Assembly (NCBI GenBank): GCA_030549335.1
Contig: CM060191.1
Coordinates: forward strand, 4,717,001-4,781,000
Direction: 5' to 3'
Source of the DNA: Pontederia crassipes
Taxonomy: Eukaryota; Streptophyta; Magnoliopsida; Commelinales; Pontederiaceae
DNA length: 64,000 nt
Shown: in pieces, positions 22,355 through 33,166 of the stretch
How positions within the stretch are numbered: position 1 is the first letter of the stretch
Layout of the letters: each line of letters opens with the position of its first letter
The notes under the pieces: generated by a model
Seen by the model: only the letters and a program-made list of their open reading frames with translations
Told to the model about the DNA's origin: nothing
Database searches by the model: none
Position numbers and translations under genes: made by a program

Positions 22355-23705
22355 ATGGCCGACGACGAAGGGATTCTCCCTCTTCGGTTAGACATTTAGC
22401 GTCGTCACGGTCATTTCTATGGCTCAGGTGGTCGCGTCACTATAATCCCAAATGAGCCTAACCCAGAACCCAAACCCGAACCTGCCCCTATTCAACACGG
22501 ACGAGGCCGTGGACGAGGACGATCCCGTGGATGTACTCTCCAGTCACCTTCCCCCGAGCCCACTAATTTTGATAGTCATCTTTTTGTCATTATGGACGTC
22601 TCTGCTAGTTTCGAAGCCTTGTACGCCTCTCACAAAGTCCGACGTGCCTACACCATTGATTGGGATGCTCTGAACATTCCAGATGTTCAGGAGATGTTCG
22701 CGACCATCGGTTGACTCCTACTTCTTTCCCTCACAAAGCGTGTATATCCTCTTCTTGTTCGTCATTTTTTTGCGAACACAACAATCACTCGAGAGGCTAT
22801 CATCACATATGTCCTTGGTGTACCCATTCGCCTTGATCCTAACCATCTTTGCCGTATCTTTGGCGTTGCATGCCCCTTACCTGGTTTTAATTCATTTTTC
22901 ATTCATGGCTGACCTTCCAATTATCTTCTGATCGCGGATGGCATTGGTACAGTTTTTGCTGGATAAGACATTCATTATACTGTCGAAACGGCCCATCGTC
23001 ATCTTCATCCAACCATGAAAATCGCTCATCACATTCTTAGTCGCATGATCACACCTAGAGCCGGGCACTATATAGAGGTCACTCACTTTGATCTCTTCTT
23101 TCTTCATTGTCTCTGTATCCGTGATGCCTCTTTTCTTCATTTTGGCCATTTTCTTTTCTATCACATGGATTACACCTTTCAGAAGATCTTCTCTGCTGCT
23201 CATGGACGGTACCACTTATATTTTGGTGCCTAGATCACAAAAATTTTACTTCACTTTGTTGTCGAGATCCCTGCAGGCGACGAGTACATCCGACCCCGAC
23301 CCATTGACGTCATCGGTTCTGGGACTTTGCATCGGAAGCATCTTAGGTTCGGCGAGCCGGCTTCGATCGATTCTGACGATAGAGATGATGCCACTGATGG
23401 AGAACCAGCGCCGATGGACACTTAGGACGCACCAGCGGCTGGTCCCAGCTTCCCTCCTCCTTCAGCACCCGCTGAGCATATTGGATCTTCCCAGCACGCT
23501 CCCTCGGCCTCTTATGGTGCTTATGATTTTACTGCCTTATCACAGCAAGTGGATGCCATAAACCATCGCGTGACCTAGATGGATCGTCGTCTTCGACGGA
23601 TGGAGAGTGACTCTCGTTATCTTGTTGGCTCACTACAGGCCTACTATACATCACAGTGATTCATTCCTCTAGTAGCTCGTGATGATGATAGTCCCGATGA
23701 GTTGT
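22355..23705 (+). pseudogene. Envelope-position ORF of the Sirevirus-like element (decayed)
   Basis: After pol and a GC-rich pyrimidine-rich leader (21900-22350), ATG at 22355 opens MADDEGILPLRLDI and then a TAG (22397-22399). The same frame continues through PNPEPKPEPAP, HGRGRGRGRSRG, KVRRAYTIDWDALNIPDVQ and a stop after MFATIG. Later frames give YPLLVRHFFANTTITREAI, YVLGVPIRLDPNHLCRIFG, and a C-terminal part with LSQQVDAINHRVT and MDRRLRRMESDSRYLVG before the end near 23705. The central block resembles the plant-transposon domain (Transposase_32 type) found in extra ORFs of Sireviruses and some gypsy elements. Despite the name envelope-like, no fusion peptide or clear membrane anchor is visible. 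Several stops and frameshifts are present. Confidence 0.65.
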
Positions 23706-24094
23706 AGGTGTCTTACCTCCCTCTTTGATGATGTCAAAAGGGGGAGAAGTTTGGGGTTAGGAAGTTAGGATGGGACGATGTTTGATGTTTGATGTCGTGC
23801 ACCATTTTGTAGCGACTACAGTCACATTTGTTAGTGCATGAACATATGATGTACTATCGAATATGGATGTAATGTGATAACTTGTTTATCGACTATGGAT
23901 GTAATGTGATAACTTGTTTATCATGTTTATGCCTTATTTGAATTCCATGTTTATGTTGCCCTTTATTTGACGTTATAATGTTCATATTGTTCCATATTAT
24001 TATAACGATATAAAGGCCAAGTATTTAGGGGGGGAAATGTGAAATATGCATTAATGTCGGGGGAGCATGCTCATTACTCACTATCTTAACCTGC
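23706..24094 (+). other. Polypurine-rich 3' untranslated part of the copia element
   Basis: Contains GATGATGTCAAAAGGGGGAG (23726 onward), TTTAGGGGGGGAAATG (24025) and TCGGGGGAGCATGC (24057). These are multiple polypurine tracts of the kind described in Sireviruses. A direct repeat ATCGACTATGGATGTAATG-like unit occurs near 23857 and 23886. No ORF. Confidence 0.55.
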
Positions 24095-24972
24095 ATGAAA
24101 AGTTGAGACTATACCGGTCGATCATCCGGTCGCTATACCGATCGACCGAATAGCACAAGGACGAATTTAAGAAATGACGAGACTGTACCGGTTGATAATC
24201 TGATCGATGCACTGGTTGGCCGAACAGCAAATGACTAATTCTAAAAAAAGATGAGACTATACCGGTCGACGTCTCAGCAGAAGGAACGGTCGACCGGATA
24301 GTTCAAAAAAGTAAGAAATATACCGCAATAGTCATATTGACCGGTCGACCGGTCCATTAATGCTGTCGACCAGTCACAGTGCCAGATGAATAGTAATGAC
24401 TATTTTTCAAGGAGAAAATTATGGAAAAACTTCTGGACGAGATTCTCACCTGTAGAAGAGTATAAAAGGAGTACCAAAGCTTGAAGAAAGATTATCCAAA
24501 CAAGCAAGATTATTCAAAAGAGTATTTCAAGTTCTTGAGCCCAGATTTGCAAATTCTTCCCTTTTCACTTCCAAACTTTGAGCGTGAAAAATTTTGTAAA
24601 AGAAGAGAGTTAGATGGAATCTTTATTCTCTGATCTAGTGAAGATTGAAAGCTCGTTGTAAAAGAGGAGTGCCTTACCTCTTGAGTGGAGAAGAAGACGT
24701 GTGGTGTAAAAAGAGTTGTTCTCTCCCTATAAGAAAATATAAAGATAGTGGATCTCCGACGGTCTCGAGGTCGAGAAGTCAAAGCAGAGAGTATGCCAAA
24801 GAGTTGGGGCCGAACCTCGTCAACATATCGTGTCTAACTGTGTTTGCTCTCTTGCTCCTTTTTATTATTTGCTTGTGATCATTTTTAGTGATTTTATAAA
24901 AAAGAAGATTTTTTTTAAAAACATCAATTCACCCCCCCCCCCCCCCCTCCTCTCGGTGCTTTCGGTCCTACA
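24095..24972 (+). repeat. Right LTR of the copia element, 5'-truncated
   Basis: Homologous to 16080-16962 of the left LTR, ending TCGGTCCTACA, and followed by the AAGAC duplication. The first about 185 bp of the LTR (TGTTAAATCCC...) are missing, so the internal/LTR junction has been deleted. A longer poly-C run occurs at 24932-24947. Confidence 0.85.
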
Positions 24973-24977
24973 AAGAC

Positions 24978-25950
24978 AATAATAATTTGAAAGTATTGCG
25001 CACGGATATACCCTCAATTATGCAGACCGCACAAACTAATATTCCGCACGGCTCTATTAGATTATGACATGCGTTGCTTCGACGTAAAAGCTAAGAATCA
25101 ATTCAAACAGAAAATTATGAATTAAGAATTAATTACACTACGCAGTTAATAATCAACCTAGAAATCATTAAAATCTAGAGAAAAGCATTAAGCATAGAAA
25201 CCATGTTCATAAAAATTAAACTAACTGTTATTTGATTAATCAAAAAACACAAATTGTTCATACACTAAAACTCTTACAACTAAAATAGAAAGGTAAAATT
25301 AAAACTAATAATCCAAAGTACTAAGATAGATAGATAAAACATGAAAATCTAAATTATTATCCCAACAATATGTAGAACAAAAACTACTCTTCAGAAATAA
25401 CGATGAAACCGCTATGCAATTCTCGCACGAGTCTAATGCGGAAATCTTCTCCTTTGTCCTTCAGAAGTTCTCATTCGTTCTTGTCTTGAAAGCTTTGATT
25501 GCAGGCCCTAGCATAATTATTTTTTACTGTCAGATGTCCCATTTTATAGAGGCTCAGGTTTCCATGAGGTTTGAGAATAAATAGAAACATTTTTCATATG
25601 AAATAACATAAATTTGGAGTCCTATTGATTATGAAAGTTTTGCCTTGTAAAACAACAAAATTTTTTGTCTAATTTGTGTCCAATTGATCTCTGGGACATA
25701 CGGTAGGAGTTGGAGTCCTTGTACATTGAGAAGTCTTCCAAAAATAAACTGAGTCAAATTCTACGTCTGTCACTCTCTTTGACTAAGTTTTAACGGCTCA
25801 ATCAGAGTCATATTTGAAATTTCCTGTCGTCGTCATGGGACATGAGAGTAACTTCACGACCATGATTCAAGCGATTTCTTCTTCGATCGTGCGACTTGTG
25901 TGATTTCACAACCGGTGACAGAGTGCTATGGCCCATGAAGATTAATAGTT
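24978..25950 (-). mobile_element. Ty3/gypsy LTR, portion right of the nested copia element
   Basis: The sequence resumes after the duplicated AAGAC and is AT-rich to about 25500, then mixed. It shows no gene. By position it is the continuation of the LTR begun at 15544. Its outer boundary lies somewhere between 25800 and 25950, where transposase coding begins on the minus strand. A 91-codon ORF at 25808-26083 is in the wrong frame for that transposase. Confidence 0.45.
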
Positions 25951-25954
25951 TGAT

Positions 25955-26698
25955 CCGAAGCATTCTAATTCGATGTTGAGAATTTTTTTCTCGGCTTGTA
26001 TTCGGGCTCGCCACAAATAGAACAATTGATAAGTGAATTATTTTCCTTGTAATACAACATACAATTATTGCGACATGCGTCAATCTTTTGATATTCCAAT
26101 CCTAAATCTCTCATCAATCTTTTGCACTCTTAATAATCGCAATCATCCAGTCAAAATAATTTTCACTCGTATTAAATTCTGATTTCAAGTTCATTAGTTG
26201 TGCAACTGCATAGAGTGTAGTTTTCTTCACGCATCCATCCCATAAAGGTTCCTTGGCTTCTTCGAGAAGGTTATAAAACTTAGAAGCTAACGGATTCAAG
26301 TCTTCTTCAATAAATATATTGCCAACATTTTTTCGTAGCATTTCATCTCGTATCATGTCCCTATACGAATTCCTCAACTCACCCACATTGGTATCTATGT
26401 TAGCATCAACTATTGTCTTTTTAGACCATCTTTCTTCACCATGAAAGAACCAATTTGTGTATTTTAGTAAGAAACGGTTGCAATATAAATCGTTTTACAC
26501 ATCATATGTTACTTTCCGCTGATAACATTTGCATTTCCAGCATGAACATAAGATTTCGCCATATGAAGAAGCAACACCTTCATTTTCATATGCCACCTTA
26601 ATAAATTCATCAACACCATCCTTATATTCTTCTATTATAATATCACATTTATCCTTCCAACGACAAATCCAACTACGATATGGCTTTGTCATTTCCAT
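25955..26698 (-). pseudogene. CACTA transposase (TNP2/TnpD type) pseudogene, N-terminal part
   Basis: On the minus strand ATG at 26698 (MEMTKPYRSW) opens a transposase-associated domain: SWICRWKDK, EEYKDGVDEFIKVAYENEG, GEILCSCWKCK. After a frameshift it continues CNRFLLKYTNWFFHGEE. Next come RNSYRDMIRDEMLRKN (26386 downward), LLEEAKEPLWDGCVKKTTLYAVAQLMNLKSEF and YFDWMIAIIKSAKD, a stop, then LGLEYQKIDACRNNCMLYYK and CSICGEPEYKPRKK. That order matches TNP2 transposases of plant CACTA elements, which cut the element at its ends. The catalytic C-terminal part is missing, replaced by gypsy LTR sequence. Frameshift, stop and truncation make it dead. Confidence 0.8.
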
Positions 26699-26699
26699 A

Positions 26700-27492
26700 A
26701 TGGACAACATTAAGCCACATGTCCAAATTCTTGTACTTGAAACATGTGATTTTGAAGTTATGAAGTCCAAAATCACGTCACATATTTGAAGTACAAGGTC
26801 TTCATATTCATAATCGACCTATGTCAATAAATTTGATTCTTTTTTAAATTGTCTTAGTTCCTAGCATAAGTGTTAATTATCTTTTAAATAGCATTTCTCT
26901 AGTGGACAATTAGTTAATCGTCTTCCATAGGGTAGCATTAAAGCATATGTCATACGGATCATATTATTTAGAGTAATAATTAACTACTAACAAAAAAGAT
27001 CAATTCCTTGTAAATTAACTAATCTATGCATAAGCCCTTACAATGATATCAAAAGCATAAAAAGGATACCATCAAGAATATCAAGTTACATGCATGAGAT
27101 GAATGTTTATGCATTGAACACGAAGAAAAAGTAATTAACAAGCAATACTACGAATGTTTATGCATGAGATGAATGTGGTGGCGTGAGCTATAGGGTGGCG
27201 GTCGAACAGGAGGTCGGCGTCGGAACAGGGGGGCGGCAGACTAACAGCACGACGAAGGTCGAACAGGAGGGCGGTGGCCGAATAGTAGGGCGACAGTCAA
27301 AAAACAGGGCGACGGAGTTGTAGTGCATCGGCGTCGATAGGGAGGAGGAGAGCCGACATTGAGGGTCGGAGGAGGAGGAGAAGTCGGGTCGGGCAGGAGG
27401 AAGCATCGGGTTCAGGCGTTGGGGGTCGGGGTCGAAGGATAGGAAGGGGAGGGCAGTGGAGCAGGGTGGATGATGGCGGAGCTGGCATCCGT
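26700..27492 (-). mobile_element. 5' flank of the transposase relic, with GC-rich tract
   Basis: Bases 26700-27170 are AT-rich without a gene. Bases 27180-27492 are GC-rich repeats of the type GTCGAACAGGAGGGCGG. The same order (minus-strand transposase coding, then a GC-rich tract) occurs in the family II element at 57722-62830, so this is probably the interior of an older family II element. A younger CACTA interrupts it at 27493, and the GC-rich sequence resumes at 30312-30410. Confidence 0.5.
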
Positions 27493-28959
27493 CCCTACAA
27501 GAAAAAATACGATTAGCGACACAGCATAATAGTCTCTAATGTGGCGCTAACTTGGCGCTGAAGAGCATAGCGATGCATTAGCGCCGACTTAGCACCACAT
27601 GCCTGGCAACGCCAAATTTCGGTCGCTATTGGCGTCGACTTCGCGTCCGCAGGTTTGTCGACGCTATTACCATCGCATGGAGGTGCTATTGCGACGTTAT
27701 AATGATACAAAAAGTGTCATCGTGAAGCACTAATATGCGTCTCTACTTTGATGCTAAAGCGACGTTGAATGTGTCAATGCTACTTCGACGTTGGATTGAT
27801 GCTAAACGCTGATCGGACGCTTATGTGACGCTAAACGCTGAGATGCCATTGCGACGCGAAGGAGACACTAACTACATATATTCATTAAAAAAAATCGCAT
27901 TGCCTTGCACATTCATCGATTGCTAATTTTTACATTACATTCATTGATTGCTACACCATCAAATTACATTACATGACATATACATTTCCATTAGATCAAA
28001 TTACATATCCATGAGATAATCGTTCTTTTACATCAAATTACATGACAATTACATCAAATTAAATCGTTCTTGCGTCCCTCATTTCAATCGTCCTCAGCGA
28101 CCCGGATGACCCGCTCGAGCAGGGCATGCGCTTCCGGAAGCCGATGTGTTGAATGTTGACCTGTTGCTTCTCCTCTTCGAGCGTGAGGATGTCCCGGCGC
28201 ACGCGATCGTAGGTGGACAATTTCTCCTCTTCGAGTGTGAGGGCCCCCTTATCGTCGTGAAGGGGGTGGGGCAGAGGGCGACGCGAAGGGGTGGGTAGCG
28301 GTGGTCATGTGGCCGAGTCATCGGGGCAGAGGACGAAGGGGTGGAGTAGTAGTGGTCATGGCAGTGGAGTCATCGGGGAAGAGAGCGAAGGGGTGGGGTA
28401 GCGGTGGTCATGGCGACGGAGTCGTCGGGGCAAAAGGCAGAGGGAGAAGGGGGTGGCAGGATGACCGGGACGACTACAGATGACGACGACCACTGTGGTG
28501 GATGGCCGGGATGACTATGGATGACGACGACAGCTGTGGTTGATGGCCGGGTTGAGGCGAGGCGGATGGGCATCATCTGTGGCGATGGATTGAAAGAGGG
28601 GAGGAATGGTGGATTGAAAGAGAGAGGAGGGATTAAAAGAGGAGGATTGAAAGAGGGAAAGCGGTCGGTTCAATGCTGTGAAGCGTCGGATTAAAATAAA
28701 GAACAGTTAGGAAATGTTCTGTGACGAGCATATGGATCGTCCATTAGCGATGGCAAATAGGCGACGCTAAAGTGTCGCTAATGTGGCGCAATGTTATAAT
28801 TATAAAGTATGCCAAATAGCGCTGCATATTAGCGACTCTAACATTGCGACGCTAAAGTAGAACATCACGTCGCATTGGTGTCACAAACATGCGACTCTAA
28901 ACCCTAAAGTTATTATCTATAATATGAATACTCTTTTTAAGTTCAGATAGAAAAACTCT

Positions 28960-29620
28960 AAGAAAATCAACATTTCTTAGAAAAATTTGAAAACTCTATG
29001 TCGACTAAATGCGACCATTCCAAGCGCTATCAAAATGTCTGATTTTTTGGAACACATATTTTTAGATTTCTTAGGGAGGTCGGAACTTTTGAAGAATTTT
29101 TATAATTACAAAAAATAGATATTTTGAGAATCGGAGAAAATAGAAAACGTAAAAGGTTTGTTCTACCCAATCTTCTCGAGCCGTTCGAAATGCCTATTCT
29201 TTTGTGGAATCCGATCTACGATCGCGAAGAACCGACCGTTTCTATTCCGAAACTTTACCCATTTTATTCAATTTCTTTCAACCTCCGATCACCGGTTCTT
29301 ATGTGGGTGGACAGCTCGTGTCGATCTCTACGAGTCTGTAATTTTCGTTTCGACTAATTCTCACCGGACTCATGTCGAAGACGGTTAGAAGCATTTTTTC
29401 CTAGGTTTTTAACTCTGTCATCCGGTCTCCTAAAATTGCCAAAAAATATTGAAAAATTTTTGTTGTCGTGAACTAAAAGAGATACAATTTTTGCGATGAT
29501 CCGACGGCCCGGATCTCTGACAATTGCCATTTGAATCCCATGAAAAAAGAAAAAAGCACTATTCCTTTAATTTTGAAATTTGGGAATTGGAGTATAATGC
29601 ATCTGTAGCATGGTATATTA
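28960..29620. other. Unassigned segment inside the CACTA element
   Basis: Two overlapping ORFs of 76-77 codons lie at 29124-29388, but neither shows a known domain. The base composition differs from the surrounding subterminal arrays (CG-containing, pyrimidine-rich, for example TTCTCGAGCCGTTCGAAATG). It could be captured host sequence or part of an older insertion. No function can be given. Confidence 0.3.
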
Positions 29621-29643
29621 ATTTTTATATATTATATAATACA

Positions 29644-29868
29644 ATAATATAGTATAGTATAGTATAGTATAGTATAGTATAGTATAGTATAGTATAGTAT
29701 AGTATAGGATAGGATAGGATAGGATAGGATAGTATAGTATAGTATAATACAATATAGTATAGTACAATATAGTATAGTATAGTATAGTATAGTATAGTAT
29801 AGTATAGTATAGTATAATATTATAAAGTATAGTATAGTATAGTATGGTATAGTATAATACAATATATA
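29644..29868. repeat. ATAGT pentanucleotide array with an AGGAT variant block
   Basis: About 220 bp of (ATAGT)n. A central run near 29705-29730 is changed to (AGGAT)n, and there are a few scattered one-base variants. It lies inside the CACTA element. The two long overlapping minus-strand ORFs across it (repeating YYTIL) are an artefact of the repeat. Confidence 0.95.
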
Positions 29869-30311
29869 ACATATATTGCCTAAAGAGCACAAACTAGCGT
29901 TTACTTAGCGTCGTCAACCTCTGACGCTAATATAGCATCGCAAATGTCAACGCCAATACAACATAAGAAGCCGACGCTAATATTGCCTCTTATTTTAGCG
30001 TCGATTTCACGTCGGTCATGGTGACGCTAACTTAGCGTCGCCAACTTGTGACGCAAATACAGCGCTACCATGTGCCGCGCATTTTCTAATTTTCACGCTT
30101 GATAATAACGCCGAAATAGCATCGCGGTGGCGCATCATTTAGCGTCTTCTTTGATGCTAATGTGACGCTAAGTTGACGCTATAGAGAGGCAATCAGCGTC
30201 TGCATTTGATGACACAAGGACGGCGCTATTGTGACGCTATTAGTGTCTATTTAGCGTCGCGTAGTTTGGTGACGCTAATCTGCGTCGCTATTCGACAGTT
30301 TTCTTGTAGTG

Positions 30312-32620
30312 GGTGGTGTCCGGTAGGGTGGCATCTAGCAAGGTGGAGGAGACTGGCATAGTGCGGAGGACAGCAGAGCAAGGTGGACGAAAGAGGAGGC
30401 GGGTGACTCGCATGAAGTATGTATAGAGAATATCGCACGAAAGGGGAGGTGAAAGCCTCTAAGGCACAGGTCTACCCAATACTCTGGTGTGTTACCCTTG
30501 AACACAAGAATGTATCGAAATAAAGTTTTAAAATTTATAATCTCTCTACACTATCGAAATGTGATCCGCAAGCGTATGATGTATCATTGTAGTGCTTGAG
30601 GTTTTGCGAAACTTTTGAGAAATCCTTTAGAGCAAACTCGGCTGGAGAAGTAAATGCTGAAATGGGGAAAAAGAATAGTGTATGCAACATAAAAAAAAGA
30701 ACTAATTGTTTTTGTGGTTTTAGAAATATAAAAGAGGGAAAAGGAGAGGACAATAGTTAATATTAAGAAATGTATGAGAGAATCAATGGAAGACACGCGC
30801 TGAGGATTTATGGGAGGTGCTTCTGTTACGGGATTCAAAATTCTTTAGCTCGAAATGATATGGGTGAAACAACCGAGTGTCCTTTACATGCATGCATTTT
30901 GTCAGTCTTGATTCTGAAGACACTCGACTCTGCGCCCACACATTCGTGTTAGTGGAAAGCCAGTGATTGCATGCATGAAAAGAATCTGCACGAAGGGTGC
31001 TATTATCGCTTTCATGTATGTTATCATCAAAGAACGAATTGAGCTTTACTCCGTACAGGATTTGAGTTTAGGTCTCATATCCACCAAGTATCAAGCAATC
31101 AAAAGAAATACACCTAAGTCAAGGAGGCTACAGTCGGCTCACGCTTGCCTTGGAGGAATACGGATGACCCTGCTAGGCTGAATGCGAGATATGAGTGTCT
31201 ACGAGACAGTTTAGACAATTTTGGAGGAGGAAAATTAAATTCGAACAATACAAAATAGGATTTACTAGAGGTCTTTCAGAAATGACTCATTTCTTATCTA
31301 CCCTACTTGGGTCACCGATTTTGAATGAGGTTTGAAGAATATCCCATCTTTAATTAAGCTCTCCAGAATTGAAAGAAATCGATAATAGCAATGGTGAAAT
31401 ATACGAACGTTCTTTGAATCCGTTTAAAATGATCCAAACCTCCAACTCAATGCGATTGTTTATTGCTAGAAATCCAAAATATGCGTAACCTTTTCAGGTC
31501 GCAGATCAAAGAGTGAACGACGTCAAAACTAAACTACAAAGGATTCCATTGCTGATTCTACGAAAATCCAAACTTCAAACCATTGCACACCTTGGGCTTG
31601 GTTTCTCCACGTTCGATCGTGATGGAGACTATAATATCCCTATGGTCGGGGGTGTAGGATAGAAATGGTTCTGAGAACTCCTCCTAGCTTACAACTACGC
31701 GAAAAACACGAGAACCACATAGGGAGTTTATCCACATTCGGTCGCGATGGAGCCTAAAACATCCCTATGGTCGGGGGTGCAGGGTGAAGATAGTTCATAA
31801 ACTCAAATCCATACACAAATCCAAAATATAAGAAGTTGAACAAATAAAATAGGGATCAAACTAATTCCACTGAAAACACAAGAAAGCTCAACACTCGGTA
31901 TTGATCTTGAAAAATATCAGAATAAAACGTAGCTAAGGAACCCTAAATCCCAAATCACATAAGCACCTCCCGGCCTGAGCAGGGCCGGTTAGTTACAATT
32001 CATGTGGAGGACACAACTCTCCACAAATTGCCAAAGGCATTGTTTTTCCAGCTCTCTCTCTCTCTCTCTTCTTCCATTTTCTTCTCTCTATGTCTATCCC
32101 TCTGAATCCTCCATCCTTTTTCCCTTTTGCTTATAGCTTCTCCTCCTTTTATATCCGTCCCTCCTCCTTTGTCTGTCGACCTCTGCTTGCTATCGGTTCT
32201 TCTCCTCTCCTCATTTGTTTGTCCCTCTGCCACCGCCTGCAGCTCGACAACTTTTTTGTGGTCCCTGCCGCTTGAGAAGCTTCCTTGCACCATGGAGGTG
32301 AAGGAGCTAGCTGGTCCCCAAATTACAAATGTTGTTTGATGTTTGGTTGTTTGGCATCTTCCTCGGTCCAAAAGCAATCCACCATTCTTTGATGCAGACA
32401 GCAATGTGTGGTTCAGCCGCTCTACTTCATTCCCTAGACATTTAGCCAAGTAAATTTTCAAGGTAGCAAGAATAAACTTTAGTAGTAATATGCGAATGAA
32501 TGTTTATGTGGAGAACGTTTGAAAATGCATTGAATAAGTGCCATACACATATCTACGTAAGGAAATAATTATACAATAGATACTATGGGCATGCAAAATA
32601 ATAGTGAAAATATAGGCCGT
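30312..32620. other. Unassigned region, no firm gene
   Basis: Bases 30312-30410 continue the GC-rich tract left of 27493. Further right I recognise no coding domain. Small minus-strand ORFs at 30535-30838 show a hydrophobic stretch but overlap each other. A 153-codon minus-strand ORF at 32000-32461 covers a CT microsatellite (32053-32070) and GC-rich pyrimidine sequence, and lacks an ATG at its annotated start. A tandem repeat of about 124 bp lies at 31599-31790. Confidence 0.35.
31599..31792 (+). repeat. Imperfect direct repeat, about 124-bp period
   Basis: TCTCCACGTTCGATCGTGATGG...TCCCTATGGTCGGGGGTG near 31605-31652 recurs as TATCCACATTCGGTCGCGATGG...TCCCTATGGTCGGGGGTG near 31728-31779. 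Each copy carries the exact 18-bp core TCCCTATGGTCGGGGGTG. Confidence 0.75.
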
Positions 32621-32624
32621 AAAT

Positions 32625-33119
32625 CTCCACATCAACGGGGGTCGGAGCACGGCACCGGAGGAGGGTGGCGTTGTGGTCGCCGTCGATCGTCATCGTTCAT
32701 CGTTGTGGTCACACGGTCGGATGAAGAAGATAGCACACAGGAAACAGTAAAGGAAGAAGTTTGGGATTTAAGGTAACCTTTTAGCGCCGCAAAGTGCGAC
32801 GCTAATTCCACGCTAATGCAGCGCACACAAATTAATTAAAAGATATTATCTTAAATGTGACACTAAGTTGACGTCCAAGTGACTTTATTAGCGACGAATC
32901 ACAATCGACGCTATAGTAGCACCATTAAGTATACCTGATTTTTTTATTAACTTATATTCAAATAGGATTATATTATTTTGTTCATATTATATTTAAATTT
33001 ATATTCAAATAGGTTTTCTATATTCGAAGTTATTATTATATGTATGTATTTGTATCTATATATAATGTATGTATGTAAGGTCTATATATATAAACTATAA
33101 GTGTATATTTATATGTAGT

Positions 33120-33166
<47 letters not shown>

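Larger units (their letters stand above)
15894..24977 (+). mobile_element. Complete Sirevirus-like Ty1/copia retrotransposon with target duplications
   Basis: The element spans 15899-24972 (9,074 bp) between AAGAC duplications at 15894-15898 and 24973-24977. The left LTR begins TGTTAAATCCCATG and ends CTACA. Order: LTR, tRNA-Met primer site, gag with UBN2-type domain and zinc knuckle, protease, integrase, RT, RNase H, then about 2.3 kb with an ORF in the envelope position, then the right LTR. The extra downstream ORF and clustered LTR palindromes point to the Sirevirus (SIRE/Maximus) lineage. All ORFs carry stops or frameshifts, so it is not autonomous. It is inserted in a gypsy LTR and is therefore younger than that element. 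Confidence 0.9.
27493..30311 (+). mobile_element. Near-complete CACTA element, family II (2,819 bp)
   Basis: Left end CCCTACAAGAAAAAATACG at 27493 (second base mutated from CACTA), right end CAGTTTTCTTGTAGTG at 30296-30311. Dense TAGCGAC/GACGCTA motifs occupy 27510-27870 and 28740-28910, and again 29895-30300. The flanking triplets CGT and GGT match in two of three bases. The interior has a GC-rich tract (28080-28680), a segment of unknown origin (28960-29620) and an ATAGT pentanucleotide array. No transposase ORF is recognised, so it is non-autonomous. Confidence 0.75.

Noticed and set aside
29618..29892. ORFs of repeated YYTIL
   Set aside because: Translation of an ATAGT microsatellite.
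32000..32461. 153-codon minus-strand ORF
   Set aside because: It has no ATG at its annotated start, covers a CT microsatellite, and yields a Lys/Arg/Glu-rich product with no domain.
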